In this document: positions 1-12,194 of the stretch, one piece after another
How positions within the stretch are numbered: the stretch's first letter is position 1
Layout of the letters: each line of letters begins with the position of its first letter
Assembly: GCF_030272615.1 (NCBI RefSeq)
Contig: NC_081405.1
Coordinates: forward strand, 612,536,920-612,600,919
Reading direction: 5' to 3'
Origin: Cryptomeria japonica
Lineage: Eukaryota > Streptophyta > Pinopsida > Cupressales > Cupressaceae
DNA length: 64,000 nucleotides
Made by a program: the position numbers and the translations under genes
The notes under the pieces: generated by a model
Database searches by the model: none
The model's input: only the letters and a program-made list of their open reading frames with translations
Told to the model about the DNA's origin: nothing

Positions 1-915
1 CTATTTGATGGTTCAAAATATTTCACTTGGGCTTATAGAATAGAAGTCTATTTGTCCTCCTTAGGTTTTGATGTTTGGATGTCAGTTGTTAATGGTTACT
101 CTATTCCTGGTAGTCCTCCTACCGATACTGAAGCAAAAAGTAGTCATGACTGCAATGCTCAAGCCATGAAGGCTACTCTTAGTAGGCTTTTTGATGATGT
201 ATCTTCAAAGGTGGACAAATGCAAATCTGCAAAGAGCTTGTGGGATAGATTGAAGAAACTTTATGGTGAAAAACCTTGCACCACTTAATCAAGTTGTAGA
301 AGCAAGAAGATTATATAGAAGAAGAATGTGGAGTTGATAAAAGTAGATCAGTTAGTCGTTGCAGTAGAGACAAAGAGGAAACTCATCTATTTATGGCACA
401 AGAGACACAAAGTGAGATGCATACATCAATGAATGATAATGAAACTCAATCTAAAGTATAATATGTATTTGGCAGTTATGAAGAAGATGAAGAAGAAGTT
501 GACGCTGAAGCCGAGGTAGATCTTGAGGGAGAACTAGTGAGTGCACTTGATGAACTTAGTAAACTAAGGAAATAATACAAAAAATATAAGAATGCTGCTA
601 TAGAGGAACAAGATAGATTATAAAAATGTCTTAAAAAATTAGAACAAACTATTGCCAATCTGAAAGCTCAAGAGGATGATGCTAATAGGATAAATAAAGG
701 ATCAAAACTAGACTTTGATACCAAGAAGTGTGTTGGTGCCCGAAAATGGGTTTACACTACGGGAGGCAGAAACCAAGTTGATTCCTCAAAATACCTATGG
801 AAAGCCACTTCCAACTATCAATATCCTTCAGACTTGGACCAAATGCGACAAGGACCTCCAAATCCTTCTACACTTTGGGCTCTGCAAGACCTGTGAGGGT
901 GATCCCTTAACAAAT
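1..915 (+). pseudogene. Copia gag remnant, cut by window start
   Basis: Frame 1 opens at base 1 with a Copia gag N-terminus (UBN2-like RNA-binding capsid part). The segment SLGFDVWMSVVNGYSIP at about 58-108 matches SLGFDVWMSVKNGYTI in the better copy at 59.9 kb. A stop at 286-288 follows the YGEKP segment. The sequence then jumps to an acidic stretch (about 480-535, EEDEEEVDAEAEVDLEGE) and a short coiled coil. These correspond to the region after the first zinc knuckle in the 60.8-kb copy, so the middle of gag is deleted. Further stops occur near 572, 620 and 916. No zinc knuckle or pol follows. This is a dead fragment whose LTR and start lie outside the window. Family assignment is firm and the right edge is approximate. 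Confidence 0.8.
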
Positions 916-2072
916 TTGTGATCTCTGTGCCACATTCATGATATATGCTAAAAACAAAGTAGATAATCTCATATATTGTCTCAACAACAGGGATAATGCT
1001 CAAGAATGGTGAATTCTTCAGTGATCCTCAACCTTATTTGGAGCATGAGATAGTAGGACATCTCAAACATACATGAAAATCTTGGAAATATGTCTTGATT
1101 ATAATGATTTATGACAAACCATAAGTGAAACAGATAAGAAATTGATAACCTAATGACATTTTCTAGCATATACCAGTGCCTTACTCCATTGGGCTCTGAG
1201 TTTCTGAAACATCACTGAAAACTTGATAGAAATTTATCCAATAGCTGATTTAATCTTAAATGATAATGCATTACAATATCATTTCAATTGTAATTTCTTA
1301 CCCGAACAACTTATCAAATCCTAGTACAAGCTCTATCCCTCTGTAATTTCATTCAAGCATTTTAATTAACCCTTTGGATTAAAGAATGAGATGAAAAACT
1401 ACATACATCATAACAATGCAACAATAAAGTGAAACCCTTGATCCCATTGACTCAAAATAAGATAAAAACATACACAGAAGAGTAAAGATTTGAAATTATA
1501 TTTGTATTAACTTCAAAATCTATCTTCTATCAAATAATCAAATACATTTCATTTACAGGAGAAACCATTTGAAATTCGAAACTAATGACTATCTTCTATT
1601 TTTCTTTGCAAAATAACATTACAATTATCTTCTATTTACTCATGACTTCTCAAAATTGGAACCTAATCTTGTCGACTGGACCTACACAAAGAGACCCTAT
1701 TCAAAATTTTTAGAGCCCTTTCTAATGGCCCTGGTTTCCCTATTATAAAAAACAAGGGATAAAACAAGATTCAAGCCAATAGACACGTCATCAGGATGAT
1801 AAAACATACTTGAAGTTTTTTACAACAATATTCCATCCTTAGGAAAGTTATAACTAATATCAAAATCTGCAACCGTTTCTCTAAAATTCATGATGTATTT
1901 TACCGCCATCACTGTTGTTCTGGTTCAAAAAGATATCCACCACTAGAAGACAAAAACAATTATATCAAATTGTTTACAATCCTTATTCATCATTCAAATA
2001 CATCCTACTCCATCCATTGTACTCTTCATCAGATGGCCATTCATAACTCATGAATTCATCAAATTTAGCTCT
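916..2072. other. Non-coding AT-rich stretch, likely 3' trailer of element A
   Basis: No reading frame with recognisable protein content is visible on either strand. The stretch lies directly downstream, in minus-strand sense, of the element A ORF stop at 2073. It resembles in composition the stretch downstream of the paralogous ORF B (11291-12194): both contain AT-rich trailers with runs such as ttatatttgtattaac. I could not find the outer end of the element, terminal repeats or a target-site duplication. Confidence 0.35.
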
Positions 2073-4793
2073 TTATGGAGTGTATTTAACGACTACTTGA
2101 TTTGCCTCTCTTTCAAAAGATTCAAAAAATGACCCCGTGGCGATTATTTTGTCCATGCTATCCTCCAGCATATCCATGTTCAGCCCTTCACATATTAGCT
2201 CTTCTTGGGTATTGATTACTCTCTCTGCCTCCTCTTTCCAAAATTGTAGAGGCTTGACTGCCCTATCTTCATCCTCAATATCTAGAAAAAGAGTCTCACT
2301 CAACTCATTGAAATTTCTCATCAGTTCCCTTATCTTTCTTTCTATATTTTCTGGCAAAATTTGGGCCTCCTGCATTGATTTTACCAACAAATAAGTTGGT
2401 TGGAGTGCAGGTGACCTCTTAGCATGATACTTGGAAGCCATAGATATTATTCTAAGTTAGTTTCCCCTTTGCAACCATTTTATAAATAAGGGAACCACTA
2501 CCTCTTTATCATCATCAAATTTATGGATAACATTAAATAATAAAGAATACAAGGCATGAATGTTGTTAAGTCTACTATCAACCTTTTCATTTAAATGAGT
2601 TAGCAGTGAGCTAACTATCTGCTTTTGTTGCCAGGATGATTGATCTTCTAATCCCTTCAACTTATTTTCTAATTAAATAATATTCTTCAAGAGCAAATAT
2701 TGAGTTGGATCACTAGATCTAGTGGCGACAGTGGAGAATTGGTGATGACCTGGATGTTGATGGTGCTGATGTCCCTATAAATGTAGAAGAGGAGACTATT
2801 ATCTATCCTTTCTCAAGGAGTTGCACTCTTGTTTGCAACTCTACACACCTCTATTGAAGTGCATTGGAATCATTGAAAAGCTTGTCAAATTTTCTCATTA
2901 ACTCTGCCTTTTCCAAGGCTTCTCTCTTTGAAGTTTCATGAGATAATTTGGCAACGTCAACATTCAACTTTGTAGCATCGACACTTGATGTGTTAGATGC
3001 TCTCTTTAAAATTAGGCCTTACCTTAAGTTGGGATTTTCATCACTAATGTTAGGTTTTCTAGGTCCTTCCTCTAATTCCCATATTGCCAAGGTTTCATAA
3101 TCATCTACAAAATATGATCCTTTCAATGCCAAACTTGCTTCTTCCTTTGAACTAAATTGTTGGCCCTTTGATTTCCTGATTGCATCAAAGGCTACTACAT
3201 TTTCTATATCCCATTCTGGTAAAATTAGAACTCCATCCTGACTTACAATCATCCTACCCTCATCTGCAGTGATTCTCTTGAACTCTCCATCATCTCACTC
3301 TTAACTTCTTCCTAATTCTCATGTTCAGACCATTTTGGCCTTTGAAATTTTCTCTTGACAATTTTCTTCTTAAATTCTTCAATTTTCATCTTCCACAGTA
3401 ATTGAAAAAAGGAAGGGATTCTCACAAAAGAATCATCCTCAAGAAACTTATCACATGCCTCACTCCTTACATCCCTGAAATATCTACCCTGAATATCTAA
3501 GGAGTGAAGTCAAACTCCAAACTAGGGGGCAAAAGAGGAATACCAATTTGCATCTGCACTTGTTACTACAAGTGTATCTTCCTCCGTTTGTTCTTCAACT
3601 TGCCTTAAAGATGAAGAGGGAATGAGTGGTGGTGAAGGACTTCTATCTAAATCTTCAAGATCAATGATTTTGAGTCCTTTAAAAGGCTTGACTTGCACCT
3701 TTGGGGAAGGCTCTGTCTTCATTATCCTTTTACCTTTTCTCCTCACCAATTCTCCACTGTCGCTTCTGCTCTCTTCTTCATGACGCATTTCTTCTCTTGC
3801 TCTCTTTTGAGAAGGATCATAAATAGGTCTCTTTTCTATCAGGCCATCTGTTCTTTGAGGTAGAGGAGGTCATGAGCCTGACTATTACATTCTTATTAGA
3901 TGAGTCAAGGTTGATCCCTCTGGTATGATGGGTGTTGGATGCTCTACACCTCTTCTTTCAACTTGCTAGCCATGGATTTATTCAAGTTTGGCTCTCTTCT
4001 CCTTTAATGCAAGAATCAATTCATCAAAATTGTTCATAACAAAATCAACCTTAGCACAAAATAGAGTGAATTTTTTTGTTGGATCGTAGCTTGGATCCCT
4101 TTTCTAAATTAAAGCTGATAACTTCCTGAAAACTATCCATTTCTCTTTCCTCCAATCCTGAGTCATGAAGTCAAACTCATTTCTAATTATATCCTTAGGA
4201 AAATTATGCTCATGAGGCAATAGACCTCCTTTTATTGTTACCTTGAAAATTTTGTTAAACCCCTATGGGTCACTGTGTCTAGCTGTGCTAACCCCTAAAT
4301 GATAATGTGCAAAGAATTTGTCAAAGTTCTCATATCCTCCTTTCAAAATCACAAAATATGGGATGACAGTATAATCAGGGAAAATTGTTCCTTTGCCTTT
4401 TCCCTTTAATTCCTTATCTTGGATGCACCCTATCTGCCACATTACTTCAGAAAAACCCATTCTCAAAGGAACATTAGAAGACAATACATGTGGTTGATCA
4501 GAAAAACCATAAATTATAATAACAGTGCTAACAGGATAAGGGATGAAATCCCCCCAATTATGCTCAGTCTTCAGAAGTGGAAACCTATCTTTAGGCCTGA
4601 CAAAATCATGCAGCTCCTTGGGGATCCTTGGTGGGTTCATTGTCAATATTTGTCTCAACCTAGAAGCATAGTTGTTATCAAGTCTCACAAAACTAGCCTC
4701 ATGTCTGTTGAATCACTTATGAATTGAAAACAACTTTGGGAATGCTTTTATTATATCTTTGGAATGAAAAACCCCTGTCTTATCTGTCATTAC
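2073..4793 (-). pseudogene. Element A ORF of unknown function, N-terminally truncated copy
   Basis: I do not recognise the protein. Minus-strand segments 4793-4263, 3788-3522, 3252-3019, 2660-2457 and 2441-2073 align in order with ORF B (12195-17387). Examples are YASRLRQILTMNPPRIPKEL against FASRLRILLCPQNPRIPKSL, HNWGDFIPYPVST against HNWGDMYLYPVST, GKGKGTIFPDYT against NRGKGTIFPTVT, and GVLILPEWDIENV against GVLILLEWDIAYA. The order is a globular block, a basic patch (RRKGKR near 3725-3740) with Ser/Pro-rich low complexity, and a helical charged C-terminus. Relative to ORF B roughly the first 400-450 residues are missing, and the upstream-type sequence abuts the truncation at about 4793. 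Most segments share one frame, with stops and at least two shifts. The protein divergence from ORF B indicates an old duplication. Confidence 0.7.
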
Positions 4794-5830
4794 TGCACGC
4801 GCGAGTGGAAAATGGCTCTAACTTGCATTTGAAATAAGTTTAAAACTGAACCGTCAATCTTCTTCCATAATGGCGCATCACATGATCATCTTTAGTCAAC
4901 CTGAAATCAACCGTCAAATGTGGCAAGCGGGGCCACCAAAAACATGACACAACAGAGCCAACTCATGACTTACTTCACCTCAGTCAATGACCCTACCATC
5001 GGCTTTTCTTGGCCCACCTTGGACACATGGAATCATCTCATGATGTGGTGGTCCATAATCTCCTCACATCTCTTGATTACAGGGTTATGAGAGCCGTTGG
5101 ATTTGTTCTCTGTTTACTTTCTAGCCATAATGATCACTTAACAATGGCTGCTAACTCCTGAGCACATCTTGGATCAGGATTGAAACATCATCATTCAATA
5201 CAAGCACGTGTAGATTGATGAACCATTATTAACTCAGACTTTACCTGTTGGGAACCGGTAACATCAAAGGTTTGAAAGGTCAAACTGCTAACTCACCCTA
5301 CCCACTTAGGACATGTGGTATTATCTCGCGATGCCGTTATCCTTATCTTCCTTGCACCTTCGACCACGGGAAAGAGTTGACTATTAGATCTGTTATTCTT
5401 TTATCCACCGATCAAAGTATTAAAATTTTAGACTTACAAAAAAATTATAAGTGCAGGAATGGATATTAAAAGGGACCGACCATAGGGAAATATTTCGTGT
5501 AGACTAAGGAAAATATAAAGGGGCCAACCGAAAACAACTTAATGCTTAGGAAATACAATGGCCCTGCCAACGGTAACCGACCCTTGGCTTAAGTGGAAAA
5601 AGGTAATGACAAAAAAGAACAAGATTAGGGTTTTTCTTTTACAAGACTTAATCAGAAATTCATAAACCCTAAACCCTAAACCTTGAACCTTGACAAAGGG
5701 CAAAATAAATCCAGAATGACCAATATTTTGAGTCAAGCATGAAAATTTTTGTGCAGTCATTTTTTAGGACTATCAATGGCTCTAGTTGGGGACGTTCATT
5801 TCACAGGAATGAAGCGAGGATCTAGAGTCT
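4794..5830 (-). repeat. Upstream (promoter-like) region of element A
   Basis: This about 1-kb non-coding block lies upstream of ORF A in minus-strand sense. It shares with the block upstream of ORF B a conserved stretch at 5575-5645 (cgaccctt, cttaagtggaaaaag, then agggttttt), matching 19097-19160. It also contains gggcccacc/ttggcccacc-like words that form the repeat units at 17.84-18.96 kb. A short run of telomere-like AAACCCT words occurs at about 5660-5685. Because the Gypsy pol ends at 5958, the boundary between the Gypsy element and element A must lie at about 5760-5957; I cannot place it exactly. Confidence 0.45.
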
Positions 5831-5957
5831 TTGCTGAAGAAGACCACATTTCAGATCAAACCAAATAGAAATTACCTGGACATGGCAACTTCAACCAAAA
5901 GGAAACTACACTACTTATATACAAAACCTAACCTAATGCTCATGGAAAATAACTACT

Positions 5958-7317
5958 TTAAAAAAAGTAGAGCTTCAAGAATTGTCCATGAACGGGCAAT
6001 TCAAGAGTATGACCATTTATATCCTGGAGAAAATATGAATTTTCTCCCCACTTGCTCTGGATTAGATATGGGACAAGCCAAATGGCGTCAAACTTGCCAT
6101 GTTTTCCTTTATCTTCTAATCTCACATTCCATATCAGGACCAAATCATTAACTTGAAAAATCCTTACACTTGTTCTTTTGTCATACAAGTTTTTAGGTTG
6201 AATTTGCAACTTTGCATTTATGGTGTTAGCTTCTCTTCTAATTTCATCCAATTCCATCAAAGCTTTAACCCTTAACTACATACTGCCATCTATATCATTG
6301 TCATAAGTTTGGACAAACTTATACATTTACATTAAATTATTTTGAGGTAGCCTTGCGCGCATACCATATAGTAAGTCAAAAGGTGCACACCCTATTGCTT
6401 TCTTGAGTGTCACTCGGTCTACCCAAATTGCCGATTTTAACTTTGAATCCTAGGACTTTTTTATTTTTCTCTAAGATTATTATAATAATTTTCATCAAGC
6501 TTTTATTGCTTGATTCAACTTGCCCATTTCCTTGTGGGGCTGGTAAGGTGATGAGTATGAAATCTAGATACCATACTTGTTGCAAAAATATTCATATTCC
6601 TCTTACCTAAAGCTCATAGCATTATCAGAGACCATTCTTTCAGGACATCCAAATCTAGTCAATACATTATTTATGAGAAAATAAATCACCACCTTACTTG
6701 TTGACTTCCTAGTGGGTATAGCTTCAACCCACTTAGTGAAGTAGTCAATAGCCACAAAAATCGAAGAGTTCCCACCTCTATATTTACATGATATTTCTCC
6801 AATGAAATCTATACCCCATTGTTGGAAAGGAGCTTGCACATTTACAAGTTTCAATGGTAGATTTCTTGATAAAAAATAATTTTCTTGCAAACCTTTGGCA
6901 TGGATCATATCTTCTGACTAACTGATGTGCATCCTTGAAAATTTTTGGCCACCAAAACCCAGACCGTAATATTTTGTGTGCAGTTGTCTTTGCCATATAA
7001 TGCCCTCTGCAAACTCCACCATGCAATTCTGACAATAACTTTTGAGCTTGGTCTTGGTCAACACAATTTAGTATGACACCATCACTGTTCCTGCACCAAA
7101 GTTTTCCATTGACAATGGCATATTTTATAGCATGCAATTTCAATGTCCTCTTTTTATTTTTAGCCATATCTTCAAGACATTTCATTTTCTGCAAGTAGTA
7201 TATGATATCACCATACCACTCACAACCATCCATATCACAAATATAAGATCTGTGTTCCTCCTCTATAACATTTATTTGATTTGCATCCAAATTAATATAA
7301 GCTATTAAATTGGCCAA
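5958..7317 (-). pseudogene. Ty3/Gypsy integrase (C-terminal part of pol)
   Basis: Integrase inserts retroelement cDNA into chromosomes. In minus-strand order the zinc-binding N-terminus is at about 7060-6920: HGGVCRGHYMAKTTAHKI then RRYDPCQRF, where the first Cys of the usual CxxC has become Tyr. The catalytic core follows, with WGIDFIGEI (first Asp, about 6800), MVSDNAMSFR (second Asp, about 6610) and GNGQVESSNKSL (Glu, about 6520). The C-terminus, 6260-5958, ends HGQFLKLYFF. The DDE residues survive, but the frame changes near 6900 and 6600 and stops interrupt it. It continues directly from the RNase H region and belongs to the same element as the RT at 7748-8860. Confidence 0.9.
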
Positions 7318-7747
7318 TCCTTTTCCTCTTACTTATTTTGTAATTTGGATATCAATATTGAATTCTTGGATCCTATTGATCCATCTACATCTCCTTCCAG
7401 ACACTTCCTCCTGAGTGAAAATGTCTTTGACTACAACACTAGGCACATATGCAACCACTGTGGCTCCCATCAGATAACTCCTAAAAGCTTTTACTGCCTT
7501 TACTAGTGCATAAGCCTATTTCTCATTTAAATCATATTTCAATTCTGTAGCCTACAAGGACTTACTAAAAAATGCTATGGGTCATTCAAAACCCTCCGAA
7601 TTCTTTTGCAAGAAGACATCAACAATAGTATGAAAAGATGCAAATGAGAATATTTGCATAGGTTCCATAATCAAGTGTTTCCAAAATAGGTGCATTCTTA
7701 ATAGATTGCTTGATTTCTTGAAATGCCTTGGTTGGCTCTCCTTCCCA
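7318..7747 (-). pseudogene. Ty3/Gypsy RNase H region
   Basis: The stretch between RT and integrase encodes a decayed RNase H, which degrades the RNA template during reverse transcription. Visible pieces on the minus strand include ILETLDYG (about 7670), ATELKYDLNEK (about 7540), AYALVKAVKAFRSYLMGATV (about 7515-7455) and RRCRWINRIQEFNIDIQITK (about 7395-7336), typical of Gypsy RNase H and its connection to integrase. Several stops and frame changes are present, so no single long frame exists. Confidence 0.8.
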
Positions 7748-8860
7748 TTATAACTTTGTGCCCTTTTTTAACATCTTGGAAATGGGTCTACTGATTTCAA
7801 CAAAGTTAGTGACCAACCTTCTAAGAAAATTGATTTTCCCAAAAAATGATTGAATGCCTTTCACTGTTTTGGGCTGAGCGACTTTGTCAATTGCTACTAC
7901 CCTTTCTGGGTCAATCCTTACACCATCTCTTGAGACAAAATGACCCAAAAATTTACCTTCAGTCACCCCAAAAGCACACTTCTTTGGGTTTAAAGATATT
8001 CCATATTCAACAGCCCTGTTGAAATTTTTTTCAAGATGACCACGATGATCATCTTCCTTCTTAGAATATGCTGTCAAATCATCCTCATATACAACTAAGA
8101 AAACATTTATAATATCAGAAAATGCAACATCCATTGCTCATTGAAATGTCTCTCCTGGGTTTGTTAAACCAAAAGGCATCTTGATATAAATATAAGTTCC
8201 CTAAGGTGTAGTAAATGTTGTCTTGTAGTCCTCTGATTCTTTAACTATTAACTGGTTATACCCTGAAAATCCATCCATCTTAGACAAAATCTCACAACCT
8301 GTGACCCTTTGCAAGACTGCTTCCATATTAGGCAATGGATTGTTATCTTTCAACGAATATATATTCAAATTCCTAAAATCAACACACAATCTGATATCTC
8401 CGTTCTTTTTTCTCACAAGTACCAAGTTAGACATCCATGATGACTGTCTAATGGGTTTTATGATTCCAGCATCCCTTAGCTTAACTAATTCTTCTTGCAT
8501 CTTGGGTGCTAATGTTGGATTAATAGGTCTTTGGTTCTATCTAAAGGGCTTAGAATTTTCCTTCAATGGAATTTCATGTTGAAATAAATCCTCCCTATAA
8601 GTTTTCAGGTCTTCATATGACCAAGCAAAGACGTGTTTATATTTCCTTAACAAATCAATGATCATTTTTCTTACCTTGGGTGACATTTTCTTTCCAATAT
8701 ACACCTTTCTTGGGGCTCCTTCCATCCCAAGGTTAATTTCTTCTAAATCCTTAGGGTGTGGGGTAGTGGTAGAAACCTTGGCCTTATCCTGACTATCAAA
8801 CACCCATTCCAAAACAACCAAACCTCTAGGAATTTTATTTGTCTTCAATTGAATCACCTC
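7748..8860 (-). pseudogene. Ty3/Gypsy reverse transcriptase
   Basis: RT copies element RNA into DNA. Minus-strand motifs in order are LVLVRKKNGDIRLCVDFRNL (about 8430-8370), YSLKDNNPLPNME, LSKMDGFSGYNQL (catalytic-site motif with Asp), the active-site box, and LNPKKCAFGV with GKFLGHFVSRDG (about 7990-7920). The active-site YxDD box reads VYEDDLTAYSK near 8095-8065: the residue after Tyr is Glu, where small hydrophobic residues are usual, and both Asp are retained. A gap with a stop lies between 8200 and 8134 and removes a clean join. The upstream leader with KTYREDLFQHEIPL (about 8600) is the usual region before Gypsy RT. Confidence 0.92.
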
Positions 8861-9554
8861 TTTCCCAAAGACTGTTTCCTTTTCATCCCATGTTTGTACA
8901 AAAGCACCAAAATCAATATCCCGATTTTCATACTATTCCACACAAGTTAAGAACCTTAAAATATCATCATCATAATTGAAAACCTACCAGCTTTCAATGT
9001 TATCAAGTATCTAATGCCTGGTTTGAACTTCAAATTTTTAGATTCCAACAAAGGTAATATCTTTTGGCCTTGAGGCTATATTGGCTAGCAAGTCTGCCAT
9101 TCTATTATGTCTTCTTTCTTTCCAGTCAATGCTAAACGCATCAAAATTCTCAATCTGATCTCATACAACATTCCTATATTGCTTCATCCTTCTATTCTTT
9201 TGATGATTATTTAGACCTAATTTGGGATATGACTAATTCAAAATCTCTAATGACTTTGATTTTATTTATCCAGTGTTTTTCAGCTAATTTCAAACCCAAC
9301 AACAATGCTTCATATTACACCACATTATTTGTGCATGCAAAAGACCGAGTAAAAGAAAATTTAAAAGTTTCTCCATGGGGTGAAATGAATAATATACCTG
9401 CATTTGAGCCCTCCTTTGAGCTAGCTCCATCAAAATAACATCATCCATAAATCATTATCAATTGATGCTTTCTCTATTTCCTCATCCAATGGTGTAGGTT
9501 GTCCTTTTTCCTTTTGCAAAAAACCCTGAATTCTGAATGCATTAATATCCATGT
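8861..9554 (-). other. Decayed protease-RT linker of the Gypsy element
   Basis: No conserved domain is visible here. The region lies between the aspartic protease and the RT leader of the same minus-strand Gypsy element, and short frames are broken by many stops. From position it is the protease-RT linker, which is usually poorly conserved. Confidence 0.5.
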
Positions 9555-10097
9555 CTACAAACATGTCATATATTTATCAGAGTCTTTTTCATGTACCATC
9601 ATATATGGCACTCTTGACTCCTTTTCAATCTTTAAATTTTTGCCATCAATACAAAAAGTGGCATAAGATAAATCACACTGCAAACTTCCACCCATAGAGG
9701 CACTCCACTTTCTTGACAACAAAATACCATAATGAGGTAGGATATCTAAAACTAGGACACTCATGGTTAGCTCCTTCTGAGGGAAAGCAACAAGTTTATA
9801 AGGCAAAGCCCTTATGGCACCTATCACAGGTAATTTTCTTGAATCCATAGCACAACATTTGCCATGAGGAGTATCTACATTGAAACCCATAGCTTGCATT
9901 ATCCTTACTGGGAAGACATTATTTGAGGCCCCTAAATCAATCATACAATTCTTTAAGACTCCTCCATTTATGATAACACTCATAAAGAAAGGGTCCACAT
10001 TATCAGCGCTCTCACCTACTATATACTCAAGATAAATTTTGGGAATCTGAGAAACCATTCCCTCTAACTCTTTATCCTTTATCTCATTTTTACTCAC
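9555..10097 (-). pseudogene. Ty3/Gypsy aspartic protease
   Basis: The protease cleaves the gag-pol polyprotein. The open segment contains the retropepsin-like catalytic region CMIDLGASNNVFPVRIMQAM at about 9965-9905. The catalytic Asp is kept, but the Ser/Thr of the D-S/T-G triad is Leu, a single C-to-T change from Ser TCA to TTA. Downstream are LPVIGAIRALPYKLVAFP and LVLDILPHYGILLSRKW, the latter matching the flap and second half of Gypsy proteases. The segment is open for 180 residues and lies immediately upstream of the pol enzymes. The D-L-G change should impair activity even without the other lesions. Confidence 0.88.
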
Positions 10098-11290
10098 TCA
10101 GTCCTTTACATTATGAGAAACATTCTTATGTTCAATCTCAATAGAAGGAGAAACACCCCTGACCCAAGCCATGAATTTCTCTTTATGCTCTTCAATTCTT
10201 AGCATTTCTTGTAAAGGAACCTTAACGGTAATTTGAGAAAGAAATTGAATAATATCAATAGGTGTGTAAACTCGTAATTCAAGAGACATGCCTAATTTTT
10301 CTTCATGTTTCTTTGGTTTATTGCTTTTAATATTTTATTTTTTCTTCATGTCTTCTCCAGCAGGTGAAGCAGATTTTTCAACCAACTTTATCTTCACCTG
10401 TGTTGAGGCATTTTCCACACTAGGCTTTATAGTTTCATCTGTCTTATCCCACTATTTCTTCTTGACCTCCTTGACCTCCTTGCCTTTATTTTTCAATTCT
10501 TTAATAAATAAACCAGACGGTTTGCCCCTGGTCTTCACCGAGTGTTCTATTTCTCAACTGATAATTGCTTTTAACCTGAGCTACCATGGTAGCTATTATT
10601 TGAGAAATCTCTTCATCTGAAGGTCTTCTCAAGGATACATAATTATCTCCTTGTTCAACATTACACATTTGATCATCAACACAAAATTCATCATCAGAAA
10701 AAACTTATTGATGGTATGATTCTGTTCTCTGCCTTTGGCAATCTATATCTAGATCCCGAGTCTTTATATCAGAAAATTATTCTATCCCTCTAAGGTAAGA
10801 AGTAGTCATGAGACAATCAACATTATCATCCTCAAAGGTTTCTTCTCCTTCTTCATGTAGCTCATCTTTGGCAGAAATAAACTATACAACAACACAATAT
10901 TCAGTTTAGTAGGTGATTGACAAGCAACACACCAAGGTGCATCCTTGACAACATTCACTGTGTGTTTTTGGAATGGATTAGGAGTTTTATGTTTCTACTT
11001 ATTCTTTGGCTGCTGAACTGGTTTGCCATCCTTTCAATTTGTGTTGTAAGGATAATCCTGCAATCTTGTGGGTCTATTAAATTTATTAAACTGTAGATTT
11101 TGTGGTACAATACCCTTATCATTCTTCACCACAATCAATTTTAAATCCTTCAAGGTATTAAGTACCTTGTCCCATTTGTCTTCCTCTTTAGGTTTTGACC
11201 CTAAAGACTTTTCAACTCTATCCTTTGCACTCTGTTGTTCTCAAATTTTGATTTCCCTTCTATCCTTCCTGTAAGAAATTAAGTAACTCT
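10098..11290 (-). pseudogene. Ty3/Gypsy gag C-terminal part
   Basis: Minus-strand translation gives fragments typical of the end of a plant Gypsy gag: PKEEDKWDKVLNTLKDLKLI (about 11200-11140), NKFNRPTRLQDYPYNTN (about 11095-11045) and a Cys-rich DAPWCVACQSP (about 10950). After a charged Lys-rich linker, YTPIDIIQFLSQITVKVPLQ (about 10270-10210) leads into the protease. Stops are frequent. The N-terminal half of the same gag is not adjacent; it lies at 19287-20130, on the far side of element B. This indicates that gag was split by that insertion. The exact break near 11290 is uncertain. Confidence 0.65.
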
Positions 11291-12194
11291 GTTTGCATAT
11301 GAAGAGATCAGGGAAATAGAACTTAAAAATAACATATAACAAGGTTTCAAAACCTTCTACACTTTGAACTTATCCAAAGTTTAGGTGGGTATACCTTCTG
11401 TGAATATTTTCACACTTTAAGATTGAGATCCACATTAAACCAGTGTTAAAAACCCATGGATTTCATCACCTCAATGAAACTGAAACATTAGAAGAAAAAC
11501 TTGTGTTCATTTTCAATATTGATCTTCAAGAAAGATAGAAAGAATCCCACAATTGGATACTAGTGCCTTATTTGGGCTACAGAGTCACCCAAATCAAATT
11601 AGAATTCTAAAACTGAACAATCCCATACATTTCACCACCCCGGCCTTAGCTAACCCCATACATGCCTAACCTATATATGAGTTTTATCCTCTTAAAAACT
11701 AAAACTGTTCATCAAATTCAAAATGAGCAAACAATTGATTTATTGATAGAGATATTTCATGCATATTTAATTCCTCTCCCTTGAAGAGAAAAGCTAGAAA
11801 CATATCCATATGACTGCCTTACAATCCATGTTCAATCAAATAACCCTAGACTATTCAAATGAAACCAACAAATTAACAAGTTCACACCAGAAGACAACAC
11901 AGATCTAGGCCTAAAAAGTGTTGATCTGTATCTTTATATTCATTTTGAAAAATAATCTTACATGATTCAAAGTATTCTCTGTGATAGCTAGAAAAACCCA
12001 AATATATTTCTGTAGAGTTTCTTTACAAAATTTCTTGGGATCCCTTTTCTATTAGTCCTGGTATCCATTTATAACATTATGGATGCATACAAGCTTTGGA
12101 CATTCCTAAGAATGATTAGTTACAACTGTAATTCCTTTCAAAGAAACAGTTACAAGTCCTCTTTGGTCTCAACGACCTTTTCGGTTTGTTTCTC
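11291..12194 (-). other. Non-coding 3' trailer of element B
   Basis: This AT-rich 0.9 kb has no recognisable coding content. It lies between the stop of ORF B (12195) and the resumption of Gypsy gag. Its position and composition mirror 916-2072 below ORF A. A polyadenylation or termination role is inferred only from position. I saw no terminal inverted repeats or obvious target-site duplication at its edge. Confidence 0.4.

Noticed and set aside
5655-5690. Telomere-like AAACCCT repeats
   Set aside because: Only two to three units next to decayed variants; too short for an interstitial telomere, and the word is common in plant leaders and promoters.
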